From positions 539,711 to 603,710 of the forward strand of contig VWZX01005643.1 in assembly GCA_013399015.1 (NCBI GenBank): 64,000 bases of DNA, read 5' to 3'. The position numbers were made by a program, and so were the translations under genes. The notes below the pieces were generated by a model. The model was not told the DNA's origin. It made no database searches and worked only from the letters and a program-made list of their open reading frames with translations. Source of the stretch: Galbula dea (lineage: Eukaryota > Chordata > Aves > Piciformes > Galbulidae). Of the stretch, positions 1 to 13,000 are shown in pieces. Numbering within the stretch: the first letter of the stretch is position 1; every line of letters starts with the position of its first letter.

Positions 1-852
1 TAAAGAAGTTCAAGGAAAAATAGATATTTTTCAACATCTCCTTCAGGGATGATATCATATGGACTAGAAACTCTTCCTAAAAACACATCAACACTAAAGA
101 TGACAGCTTTTCCCAGCAGTCCTGTTAAAATACCAGTAGACATTTACAGTAAATAACAACTTACTGGGGAATTACTTTCTATCTTACCATTGTTTTCAAG
201 TGAATTGAAAAACTATAACAGATAAAATCTTCCAAAGGTGCACAAAGAAAACAGACAATCCTAATGTACTTTTGTTTTGCCCCAATTCTGTAGACATCTC
301 TAAGATAACAAGACCAACAAAAAAGTATGAGATATTGGAAGACTACTCATATAACCTTAGTTAGTCTAGATCCTTAAGTTAAGAAGATTCTTGAGACTCT
401 CTTTTGCAATCAATCAGCTTCCCCCTACAGAGTGATTCAACGAAGAAACCTGATCTAGAGATTTTGAATCATCCATTGCAAGACCCTAATGTAAGTTCCT
501 GACAATGAAGGCAGTCAAGGGAAAACAGTGTTCTGGCTTGGTGACCTAATCTGGACACATATGGCTACTCTCTGATCAGCCCCAGACACACTGAAAGACT
601 CCATACTGCTGTTACCCATCCCAAGTACTGATCAAAGCTCTGACTTTTCCATTCTTTATAAATACTTCTAGAAATCAGAGTAGGTGAAGAGATTGATAAA
701 ACACTGTCATCATTTCTTATTGTATGTAAAAGTAATATAGCTGTGTAAACAGCCTGAACATATTTAACCAGGTGCTTATTCATGTGCAATGAAACACAGT
801 AAATCACATTAGTTTTGTGGCATTGTTGCCTCTTTTCAACACTGAGACTTAC
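1..852 (-). other. MOXD1: MOXD1 intron 11 (partial)
   Basis: Starts at donor GTAAGT (852-847) and runs off the left edge. AT-rich, with no repeat or coding match seen. The terminal MOXD1 exon is not found here. Confidence 0.85.
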
Positions 853-1021
853 CGACCACTCTGCATTATCTGTTTTTGAGCACCTCACATTCACTGGTAG
901 CTTAAGAACAAGTTCATTGTAAGAGAGCCCCTCTGTTCTGGACCATTTGAATTTGTTCATTGCATCCATAAAAGACAGGTTTTTATATTGCTTAGGACTC
1001 TTGATGATGAAAGGCCAAGTC
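853..1021 (-). CDS. MOXD1: MOXD1 exon 11: C-terminal region, last exon in window
   Basis: Codes the last base of codon 505 and residues 506-561 (169 bp). Residues include TWPFIIKSPKQYKNLSFMDA, NKFKW, LPVNVRCSKTDNAEWS. The acceptor is TTTCTTTAG; the donor is GTAAGT at 852-847 and ends on a whole codon. Sequon at N519 (NLS). In human MOXD1 about 50 more residues follow, ending in a hydrophobic tail; no match to them is found in bases 1-852. The ORF past the donor (down to 565) is intronic read-through. Confidence 0.96.
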
Positions 1022-4000
1022 CTAAAGAAAAATAAATAAACAGATTTTAAAAATTAGATAATACTGTCAAGTAAGAACTGATGAGAAAAAGCTTTTGGAG
1101 AATCTAGTCAGAAAAACAAATGTACTATTAATTTGTATTTTATTCCTAACTCATATTCTCAGCTAAGTTCTCTGCTACTGAAAACTGATTCTGTTTCATT
1201 GATTGTTAACAGACTTAGGAAAGTGTGTCAGCAGTTGAGGACTTGCTGCCAGATGCTTTTAGAAACGAAGGACTTTAAGTTAAGACAAAGAATTAAATTG
1301 CTCTTCTCTGATCTACAAACTGAATACACAGGCAATACAAACCAGATCTTTGTTGTAGCTTCTCAACAGAACCAAACCAAAACAAAAGCCACACCCTCTA
1401 CTAGGCTTGGCAGAAGTGTGTGGCAAAGAAACGTTTGCCATCAGAAAGCTGCTTCCAGATGTCTCTGCCAAGCTCTGGTCATAACTCAGCCAACAGGCCA
1501 AAACTCAGCCTAGCACAGGAGCTGCTCTAACATGCAGTGATTGGGTTGGCAGCAGTGCCCAAAGATCTAATGAGAATGACAGGTGTTGTGGATGTTGCCT
1601 TTTGGCATGTCCCCACATGCTGGCTGCAAGGGGACTTTTGGCCATGAGTGGGATAGAGACCTGCTGTGAAAGATCTTACTATTTACACCCATGTGGGAAT
1701 TCTGCCCATGAATTAGTGAAGCCAATCCTATTTCTCACCAGCCAAAGATAGGGAAAGGGAAGGAATGAGATTTCTTGTCTCTCATTTAGCAATGAAAACT
1801 CAAAAACAATAATGAAGAAAAATTTAAAAAATAAAACCAAAAATAAGCAAACAACCTAGCTAAAGAAAATCTTTTCAATCGTTCTTGCTTTCTCCTTGTC
1901 CAGCTTTACTGGGGTGAATGGAAACAACTTGATGGACAGGTCAAGTTTCCCATACAGCTAGTGGAAAATGAAAGTAACTAAAACTTTATGTAAGTAATCT
2001 AATTGATATTTTGATTGGAGCATGAGTTATCTTTTCAAAGCACTTTAGACACATCTGTGTTATCTTGCAGTAGGCTCTCTCCCACTCACTTTGGGTGAAG
2101 TGCCAAAGTTCTACCCAACAGCTAGGCACAGGGGACATAATCAAATACTTATTTTACACTATTGTGGCCCAATCGCTTTCATCTTAGCTCCTCATGATTT
2201 ATACCACTGTCTGTGCCACCACACTGAGAAAAAAATAGAGCTTTAAAGTGAGCCACAGTGCCTTGATCCTGCTTCCAGTTTGCCTTCATGTGTATGTCAA
2301 GAGAGACTTTAGAGGAGTCAGTGAAGCAATTCCAGTGTAAGACTGACACAAGAGAGATGAGCATCAGGTCACATATCCTTAGGCTGACAGAGCTTAATGA
2401 AACAAGAATTGTGGATTAGGTCATAAATACTAGAGGCATTAATAATCTCTTCTTCTAATTACTATTCCATTTGTGGCAGACAGTCTGCATACTTACTCTA
2501 TTCAAAACATCTTTATTTCCCCAGGCCAAATGTGCATTTTTTCCTTAAATACAGTTATCATGAATGAACACTCAAGAGAGCATACATTTGTTAGAACATT
2601 TTCTTTCTAAGCTCAGAAAGACTCTTTTAGCTAGGGCTAATTTAGAAACAGTGTTCTCCCTGTAGCAGAAGAGAATAGAATAGAAAGAGTGTGGAAAATG
2701 AAGCAGACGTCAACTGCATTGTGACTTCCTTCAAACACTTCTGTCTTGGATATAGATTTCAGAACTAGGAGCAGTGAGCCTCTACATCAAATTACTTTGC
2801 AATGGTAGTTTTATATGGTTTTATTAAGATAGACTGTATAAGGAAAGACAATCTTTAAAATGCAACTGTGATAACACACTCTTAGTCTGTCCATTTTATG
2901 TAAAATCTTACTACCTCCCTAGTTTAGGAGGATAAGCAACTAACAATACAAATGTAGTTTGCCTTTCTCTACCAATAGTGCAGTCTACTTTCTATTGTTT
3001 GATTATCTTTCTGCATTTCATTCATCTGGGAACTTTCCTCTTTAGACTTTTCTCACTGTTTACAATCACCTCCACTGTTGATCTGCTATTGAGATGATTT
3101 AATTCTGAGCACAATAAGGAACATTTAAAAACAGAAATATGCTATTGATTGTATCTTTATATGCACACCTTTTTATCCTGTCTACAGTGGGCTTCCATCT
3201 CCTAACAAAATTTGAATTCTATTTTAGAGTCTGGAAATCACTCTTTCACTTAGAGGCCAATATCATTGTGCAGGTCATCCCAATGATACTGAAGGGCAGA
3301 AAAGTCAGATCCAACAACTCACTGGGAAGCATTTTGTTCTTGCCAAGGACTCTCAAGATGAAGGACAGCAAGACTTCTGCTGTCTTACCAGAGAAACTGT
3401 AACATCTTGTTTAAAATCCACCAGTCTGTGGTTTACCCCAGGGGCCAGATGCCACTGGACTTGCATGAGCCTTCATGGTAGTTATTAAAGATCCTGAGTT
3501 GCCTAAATGGTACCAGCCTTCACTCCCTACCATTCAAAGAGGGGATATTTGATGTTTGTGGAGCACTGAAGTAGACAAGTGTAACAACAAATGATATTAG
3601 GCCTTTTGAGCTGAGCACTGGGCCAGTATTCAGATTCTCATGTGTTGTTTTTATGAGGAAGGAAAACTGATGAATAAGCTGTGGGGGTTTTTGTTTTGTT
3701 TCTGACATGAATTTACAACTCCAAAATGTGCAGTGTCCTTCTGCTCTGAAAAGTAGGAGTCCAAGATTCAGGAGACAGTGTCTTTGCACAAAATTGCAAG
3801 CCCCTGAAGCCAACTGTTCACCTAAAAAGCTCTTTTCTTCCTCTTGGCTAGATTCCTATCACTGGTTCCATGGTTTTCTGCAAGCAACAGTTCTAGGATC
3901 TGGTTGCACTGACTGACTTCAGCAAAATTCCTGACAACAAACCTACCCAGGGTAATTTGATACCCATGTTCCTAACCTCCTTTTTCAACATTATGTTTAT

Positions 4001-7000
4001 ATATGCAAAACACAGATATGTTTTAATAAATTAGTAGATTTTAAGTATTGTTATAACATTAATGCATGGTCTTTTTACAATGGTTGTGGTGAAAAAAATT
4101 GCTGCTGTGAGAAATACTATTCCTTTAACAGAAGAAACTGCATTTCATTTAAAAATAAATAAATAAATAAGGCAAGATAATTTGGCAGCAGAAACAAGTA
4201 GCAGCAGAGTGTATTGACTAAAAACAACCAGTACGAGTGACCCTGCAACGTGTTGCACCACCAGCAAGAAATAAAGGTCATAGAAAAATGTCCCTGCAAT
4301 CCCACAGACAAAAATAAAGGTGCTAGACATGTTCATAAATATTTTACTTGCCTGACTGGTCTGTAGATTTCCTTGACACCAATGAAATGGAGCTGTTCCA
4401 TGATATCTGGAATACTTGCACATCGGGTGAGGTTGATTCTCGGGTAATAGAGGAGATATGACAGGCACATTTCATTCCTAGTGCTCAGACCACCCTGAAA
4501 ATGGGATTTTTCTATTAATCAAGATAAAATTGGAATCCCACAGATCAAAACACTGATTAGCATTTATATGCTAATAAAACATGTATCAGGAGGCCCAGTT
4601 CAATAGGTTTATCTTGCACATTACGTTATCAAGAGCAGGAATTTATTACATAATTAATTACCAAATACACTGCAAGCTCAAGCAATAGCTCCCAAGCTCA
4701 AAAGATAACAGAAAGAATAAGTATCAATAAAATAAAACTTCTATTATATTGAATACTACCTGAGAATTCAGGTTTATTCTCAGCTGTCTCCAGGGTACTT
4801 ATATCTACCATGTTTCAGAAAAAGGGCTTCAAAGTGGAGCAGAGGTAGAAAAATTCTGGTTGGATAATTAGATGTTTTATAAGAAATAAAGTCAGTTTTG
4901 CCTGGGAAAATGGAGGCCAGAGTGGATTATGTGTCTACAGGGACTCTGCTTGTAGGTACATACACAGGCAAAGAGTAAGCAAGAATGGAGTTACTCAAGT
5001 TAACAGCTGATGTTGACTCAGGAACAAATGAGTACTAACTACTAAATAATTAATTAGTGTATGATTTTTAGGTATCAGAAGAGACTCTTAAGCAGGCTTC
5101 CTTCGAGAGCCATGGGGCAAACAAGTAATTTAAAATTATTCTTGATAAATATGGACAGGATTTTGAGCTGCACATCCCTAAATCCCATGTGGGAACAGTT
5201 CCACAGATCTCACAGAACCACAGGAATAGGAATGGGGAAAACAGAACACACAAACTAAGGACCAAGAGCTAGTGTGGTCACCACAGAGGAAAACAGGACA
5301 AACACTCAAAGCCTTCACTCTCACTCTTTTGGTTTTCTTCACATACCTACTGCATGCACCTACATGCAAGCCATGCTTCAGCGAGCAGTGTCCTTGTGCT
5401 CTCTGGAGTGACTCATCCTTGTTGAACTGAAACCTTCCAGGCATCACTTTCTGGAGGTCTGCATCCAGCATCTCCAGAGCATAAGGGCTCAGCACCTGGT
5501 GAAGGCTGGGTGGTGGCAGCTACATCCCTCCCATAAACATAGTGGGTCTGGCAGTACTCTCTGGTTTCATATCCAGCTGGCACAGTCCAGCTCACGTTCC
5601 CACATCTGAATCTGCTTCACACCCAAAACCAAGTGATAACATCACAATGGCTGGTGGCTGGCATATGCTAACCTAAAAAGCTGCATCAGGGAGACCATAT
5701 GCTGCCATGTGCCAAACCTGAGCCCAATGCCCTCAGCCCCAAAGGGGTTGCCCACTGCTGGCCATGGCTCTGCTCTGTCCACAGCCATGGACATGCAGGT
5801 GGAGCTGCAGCACAGCTGCTCCTCATGCCTCAGATGCAAACATGCACAGATACTATGTGGGCTCCTCCAGCACTGCCCTGGGGGCAGCAGCTGTCTGGTG
5901 GGTTCTCTGCTGCTGGAAAACCCACTGCTTGAGAAAGGTGATGTGCACAGCCTCCTTATTCCAGCCCAAAAAAAACTGCATTCTGCCTGGATTCTAAGTT
6001 AGGCACAGAGCAATGGGTCTTATCTTGGTCAGGGCATAAGTGAAAATCAATACATAAGAACTGGCAATTAGAACTTTGGGGGAAAATGAATAAGTTCATA
6101 AAAATAATTCATTAGAATGCACAGAATTTGCATGTCAATACCAGTTATGAAGAGAGCACTCCTTATACTAACTGTCTGATTTCTACAGATCTTTTGTGGG
6201 CTAGCTTGCTTATTTTAATAAACTAGTCATATGAATGCCTTATGCAAGAGATCAGACTATGATCAAAATAGCCCTGATGACTTTAAAACCTAAATATCTA
6301 TACAAAGATACATTTATACATAGATAATACATAATTACATAGATACATCTGTACATAGATAATGCACAATTACATGCACATAGGCATTAGCCAGTTCACA
6401 CTTTTTAACAGCATTTTATGGACAATATTTTAGTCCCAATACTCTCTGTGTGCTTATTTTGAGCTGTTAATACTTTTCTTACCCATGTCATGCGAATTCG
6501 GTCCACGGTACTGTAGTGGCATTCTGTGATTAAGTTATCCCCCTGAAAGACAAGATTTAGGAAGTTCACAGTTCTGAAGTTTATCAAACCATGCTTCAGG
6601 TAACCCCAGATGACAGCAAACACTTAAGAAATAGAACTCAGAGCAGTGGCTAGGTCTTTTTGAAAGTGCAAAGGATTAGGTAATTGGCATATGCTAAGGC
6701 CTTGGCACTTAGCATTCATATTATCCCAGATCCTTAGGGATCCCCCATGGATTTAAATGGAGATTTATTAAGTGTCTTGTGTAGTTAGGGGTTTTTTTAA
6801 ATAGCAATGAAGGTGCCTAGTTATAATTTTATTTTTAGGAAAATTATATATGTAGATCATGTATACATGATTCTTGCTCCAAAATTCAGCCAGTGCTACT
6901 TTGGATAGCATTCCCTGGGCTAATTTATCCTGCCAACTTCAATAGAAATACTTGCCAAATGAGGAAAATAAAGTTTTCCACAACTATTTATCTGCCAAGC

Positions 7001-10000
7001 CTGAGAGTAGAGGAGTGGCAGGCATAGACCTAACTACATTGACAGATATGTATGGGAAAGGCTGAATACTTAACCTTCTCAATTACATACAATTATCTTC
7101 TTGTTGTGACAAACTAATCTACAGTTTGGTAGTACCTTTATTCCCTGTATCTAATCAAATACAAGTCTTAAAATCACCATGATAAACAAGTGGAAATTAG
7201 AATACTGAAGAGCATAGCCAGACATCAAAAATCTGATATTTTGGGGCAACTTTATACCACAAGGATGCCAGTGGATTTTTTGCTTTGGTTCATTATAGAA
7301 TCATAGAATCACCAGAGTTGGAAAGGGACCTTAAAGATTATTAGTTCCAACCCCCCTGCCTGGCAGGGACACTTTCCACTACATTAGGTTGCTCAGAGCC
7401 CCATCCAGCCTCGTCTTAAAAGCTTCCAGGGATGAGGCTTCCACAACCTCTCTGGGCAACCTGTTCCACTGTCTCACCACCCTCATGGTGAAGAACTTCC
7501 TCCTAAATCTAATCTAAATCTACCCTTCTCTAGTTTGCATCCATTTCCCCTGGTTCTGTCACTATCTCACCTCCTAAAAAGTCCCTCACCAGCTCCTCAG
7601 AGCCTTCTCTTCTCCAGACTGAACAACCCCAACTCTCTCAGTCTGTCCTTGTAGCAGAGGTGCTCCAGTCCTCTGATCATTCTCGTGGCCCTTCTCTGGA
7701 CTCACTCCAGCATTCAATATCTCTCTTGTTGTAGGGGCTCCAGAACTGGACACAATACTCCAGGTGGGGTCTCAGGAGAGCAGAGTAGAGGGGGAGAATC
7801 ACCTCCCTCCACCTGCCGGCCACACTTCTCTTGATGCAGCCCAGGATACTGTTGGCCTTCTGGGCTGCAAGCACACACTGGCAGCTCCTGTTCAGCTTCT
7901 CATCCACCAGCACCCCCAAGTCTCTTTCCTCAGGGCTGCTCTCAAGCCAATCTTTTACTATTACTGTTATAATTAATATTGTTCCTTCAAAGGCTGATTT
8001 CTGCTTTCCTGTGGGCTGTCTCGTTGCCATATCAATGCTAGCACTAACTGTACTCCAGGCTGCTGGAAGAAGGTGTGTCAACCTCATGTCAGCCAAAAGG
8101 AGATGGAGGTTTCTGGAACAGCTTCACTGCTCCCAGTAGGAATATGTTGGTTCCCACCAGTGAGGTCTCTGGCTTTCATGGCTTATGGGCTGATAGAATG
8201 CACAAAAAATATTCTTTCTCTGAGATTAAATCTTTAGTTTCTAAATTCAGAAGAGAGGTCTACGAGAAAACAACCTGGACTTATACAAGCTTAAAAAAGG
8301 ATACAGCCTTGGAAGAGCTTGCAGAAGGAGAGAATAACATGAACTTTATGAAAAATTTTAATATTGTTAGTTAATTGACTAGACTGTGGTTGGACTTACC
8401 CCAGATGATGTATGTAAAGCTGTACTGGTAGTTTTGCATAAGATGAAAACAATAAAAGGCATGAAAAAGGCTCATTTTAGAGAAAGAATTCCAGCTTCTA
8501 TTTGAGCTGTCTTTTTTAAGCCACTGATACAATCAAATACCTCTTTTAGTCCTTCTGCTGTCTACTCCCTTTTGTTCTTGAATTTTAAGAGGCTTTGCCC
8601 TATAATCTGCATGGATTTTCCTAAAAATATTACAGGCTTCTCTGGAAACCTGTCATCTGCTGCCAACCCTCTTCCTAAACCCTTCAACACTTCTTTCCTG
8701 GAGGAGGTAACACCTGTTTGTCTTTGAAGGACCTGTGGAGTACAAGCAGTTGGACTTCAAAAAGTAAATGCTGCACCTGAACATCCAGGTTTTGCTGTAG
8801 AAATTAAATTAGAAAGTTAGCATTTTAGTTTCTTGCTTTTAAAGGACAAATGTCAGAGTCTCCCAGAGTGGGAAAAGAGGCATAAAAGAGAAAGGGACTT
8901 GACAAGAAGCCCAGAAGTTTAAACTATGAGGCTACTGAGCATACTCTTGAACTTCACTCATTGTAATGATCTTTTCAGTTCCCTTTAACTTATTGGCTCC
9001 CATTGTAAACAAAATCCAGTTGTTTGATATTTTACATCTGACCAATTCCATCATGTAACAGGCTTGTTCACATGCACCGGGACAAACACATCTCCAGCTG
9101 CTCTGCTGGCCAGATCCAGAGCACCCTATTTTAGCAACACTAAACTGTCTGTCCTCAGGCCAAAGCTTCAAAAAACAGATGCTGGCTGGAACTAACAAAA
9201 GATGAGCAAATAACTTTTAAATGAGTGACTCTTCCAAAAAAAAATACAGGTTCTTTTCATGCAACAGCTATAGATTATTAAGGCTACTGTTTTATGGTAT
9301 AATTGTAGTTGGAATGTTTCTGGAAGTTAAATTACATTATTCTCACAAGAACAGCAGATACAATAGCATCATTTCGTCTTCCAAAAGGATTTTTTTACTA
9401 GTGAAACCTCATGTGGAACATGCAACAAATAATGTGAAACAAACAGAAGACTTGATTTATAGACATGTTTGCAAGGCTTGGTACTTGCTGTGGGCAAATA
9501 CTCAGGGTGTACTACTTGGTTCCAGCGTGGTGCTGTTTCCATTCTTCAGCTGGCTGGAAGCACAAAGATGGCACAACCAGGCACACATGTATCTACTCTG
9601 TTCAGGCATTTGTGATGGTAAAATTCAAATCAAGTAATTGTGGACACCAAACACACCCAAGGAGTAGCTTGAATTGATGGGCCAAGCCAGGTCTGAAGTG
9701 AGTTGAGTGGATGCTCCTGAGGCACTGCAAGTTTAATGCATTAGTCACTCTGTGGTAAGTGGAAAAATTAAGGAAACATACAAGAGTTCTATGGCTCTAT
9801 GACAAGAAATTCTGTAGCAAAATTAATCCTAAATGTGAATCAATACAAGGCACATGATCTCTTAGACACTTTCAGGGAAAGAATTAAGAGTGTCCTACTG
9901 GCAAGATGGTTCTTTCCTCTTTCAGATACTGAAACTCCTGAAAGTTGAAGTCAAACTCTTCATCATAAGCAAGCAGCTTCTGCTCCTCGCCTTTGTGGAA

Positions 10001-13000
10001 GTGACGCATCCTGATAGCTCTGCCAGCAAGATGAGCATGGAGAAGCACTGCAAACACATGGATCCCAGCAGGTCTCTCAGCACCCAGAGCCTGGTCATGA
10101 GAAAACAACAGCTTCAGTCTGCTAGATTTAAGGTAATGCAATGCAATGTACAAACAAAGAGTGAAAATGTAATAATAAATGCATTTTACAATCCCTCAGT
10201 TTACAGAAAAAGGCAGTCTGGAGCAAAACCAAACCTGTATGTGAAATTAAGGCTTTATAGATAAAAAAAAAAGGCTAGGTTAGTTTCTGTAGGTTCATTG
10301 GGGGCTTTTTGTTTGGTTGCTTGGGCTTTCTTTTTTAAATAAAACTGTGGGTTTACTCCTAATGCACACAGTTTTCCTGAAAATCAACTGAAGTCCCACT
10401 AATTTTCAACAAATTAAGATTTTCAAGGACATTATACTAAAGCATACACATTATTTTAGTGCTAATGGTTGATACTGATGAATGTGGAAATTCACATCAA
10501 ACTTTCTTTTCCAGGTCAAAACCATTTTTTAAAATCCACTTTTCCTAGTTGACACAAATCTGACATCACTCTTATTCTAGCTGAGATCTACAGATCTGAA
10601 CTTTCAGTATGCAAAGCACATCCTTAAAATTAGCCTCACAGTAATAGATTACTTGTTTCTAGGCTGAAAAATGCTCTGACAATATGCAACATTTAACTCT
10701 AAGAACAAATCTAAATTCCATATCTAATTTGCCCTTCCCTCTAGACCACATCACAAGCACTGATTCAACCCTTCTCTATAAATGGAGAAGTATAAGAGAA
10801 TCTCCTGTGACACATTAATTACAGATTTTAGACAATGTTCCCTTTATCTATAGAGGTATTTAAATTGTCCTAATGAAACCAAGCATTTAATGAATGCATA
10901 ATTTTGTACTTTGGGCCATACAACAAAACCTTTTCAGGTTTCATTTCTGTGGTTGGTCTAAGAATACCTTTCAGGCATTCCCTTCACCCTCAGGAGCCAT
11001 TTGCACATGCACAGATCTTAATTAGTCTCTCTCAACATTTATTCTGGGTTAGCTATTAATAGTGTTGCCATAGAAAGCAAGGTATACTTATATATTAAAC
11101 ACACACAATTAAAACCTCACAAGCACTGTGTCATTCAGTATTACTCCTATCAGTAAAGCAATCTGAGTGTTGAGCACCCCAAACACCCAGATCAAAAAGA
11201 CTCAGCATTCTGGAGGGTGACATTTGGCAGATGTCTTTGCTCACACAGTTTTAATGGGTGACTATCAATCTTCCCAAGAAATTCAAGTGGCTGTCCAAAA
11301 CTGTTTCTAAGAATGAAAACCAGTGGATTTATGCAGGAGACATACCTCTTGGAGACATTCCCTTGTGCAGTGACCCTCTGACACAAATTCAGGCATGCCC
11401 GGTGGGATATTGTGGAAGAGGCTGACCCAAAGACCAGCCTCAATAACCCCAGCATCATATTTCCTTAAAACTGGAGTATAAATTAACCTCAGACCAGAGT
11501 TATCTATCAAGCCTGCAACAAAAGAACACAGTTATCCAATCCATGGCTGTAAATCAATATTTTAAGGAAAAACAAAATCCAATTGTTTCACATTATTCAA
11601 GGCTTGACCTAAATTTGCTATATGAAAATTGAGAAATCAGCCCCAATAACCTGGAAATGACTCAAACCATATGCAGGAAGCAATAAACAGAAGCAGCTCA
11701 CAGGGGGGTTGTTAAACATAGTATCTTGATATATGTGGTGTTCAGATGAGAATGAAAAATATGTGCTGTCTGCCTCTCTTTTGTCCCTTTTGCTAAGTTA
11801 CCCAATATGGACCTCAGAGAAAAGAAGTTAGATCACAGGCAGAGTAAAAAAATACAAGAAAATGATATGTAATACAAGAAAATGATTCCATGTAGGATTT
11901 TTAAATTAAATAGGTAAAGCACAGCCTTCACCTTCAGCATTAGCATTAATTCTATTTTTTCTTTGTTTTGGATTGCCTGTCACATTGTTTCATACCTCAG
12001 ATTACCAAATACAGCCCTTTTACAATCTTCCCAGTTAAGAGAGCACCAACTAAACATGACAACTGGCTTCCAAAATCCCAAACTTGAAGATAATACCAGC
12101 ACCTCAGTAAAGTGGCTGGTACCTTTTCCAATCTTGCATGTTTTGGAGACTGTGAAGGTACAAACCTTCAGTGTATGATGGATTGTCATAATGCACCTCC
12201 ATAAGAACAAACTGAGGGTCAGCTGCTGTGCCAATGGATAAACCAACGTGAGGAGGGTAGGTGAAGCCCTGGAAATCAACACACACAGTCAGAGTCAGGT
12301 ATTTTGGGTTTTTTGACATAGTTAAGAGTTAATTTCTTTTTAGAAATACATTATTTTTTTTTATATATACAATTATATTAGTGATAACAAAGGTAACTTC
12401 TTTTAAATCTTGCTGAACATGACATTGTGGCATAACAAATTTATTATATACTCAATGCACTTAATAACTGTCAATAAAAAATAGTACATCCTGTGCTTGC
12501 TAGAGGATAAAGCTCTGACCCTGCTTTGAGTAGGAGGCTGGACTAGAGACTTCCTGAGCTTCCTTCAAACCTACATCATCCTGTAATCTTATGATTATTC
12601 ATCTTGTATTTATTGCTTAAGTGGAAAAGGAAAATATCATTTTAATTATCTAAACATTACATCATCAAGCAGCTTGTCTGACAATACAGCCTTTCTGAAA
12701 AAGTGAATCTACATTTTAAAAGATTCTGGTTTCTAAAAGCTCTTATTTCCAGGGAATACTGAGGTTGTACATCATTGACTGTTTTTCCTGCACAAGTCAC
12801 TGAACAATAAAAATTATCTTCATGGCTACATTTATATCAGCAAGCTACATATCATAGCATGACAGAATGGCTGGGGTTGGAAGGGACTCTAAAGATCATC
12901 TGGTTCCAAGTTCCCCTCCATGGACAGGGATGTCACCCCCCTAGACCAGGTTGCCCAGGACCCTATATAGTGCAAAAGAAATAGCTCTGTACAGCTTGTG

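Larger units (their letters stand above)
6543..9898 (-). other. MOXD1: MOXD1 intron 8
   Basis: 3356 bp with a CR1 LINE at 7295-7955 and an unexplained 138-codon plus-strand ORF at 9221-9637. The rest is AT-rich with nothing recognised. Confidence 0.85.

Noticed and set aside
565..852. Extension of the exon 11 ORF to a stop at 565
   Set aside because: A perfect GTAAGT donor ends the exon at 853 and the human protein diverges exactly there. An intron-retained end is possible but has no support.
4340..4352. GT donor for exon 10 (after AGGCAA)
   Set aside because: Using it adds five bases and shifts the frame at exon 11, destroying the conserved TWPFIIKSPK segment.
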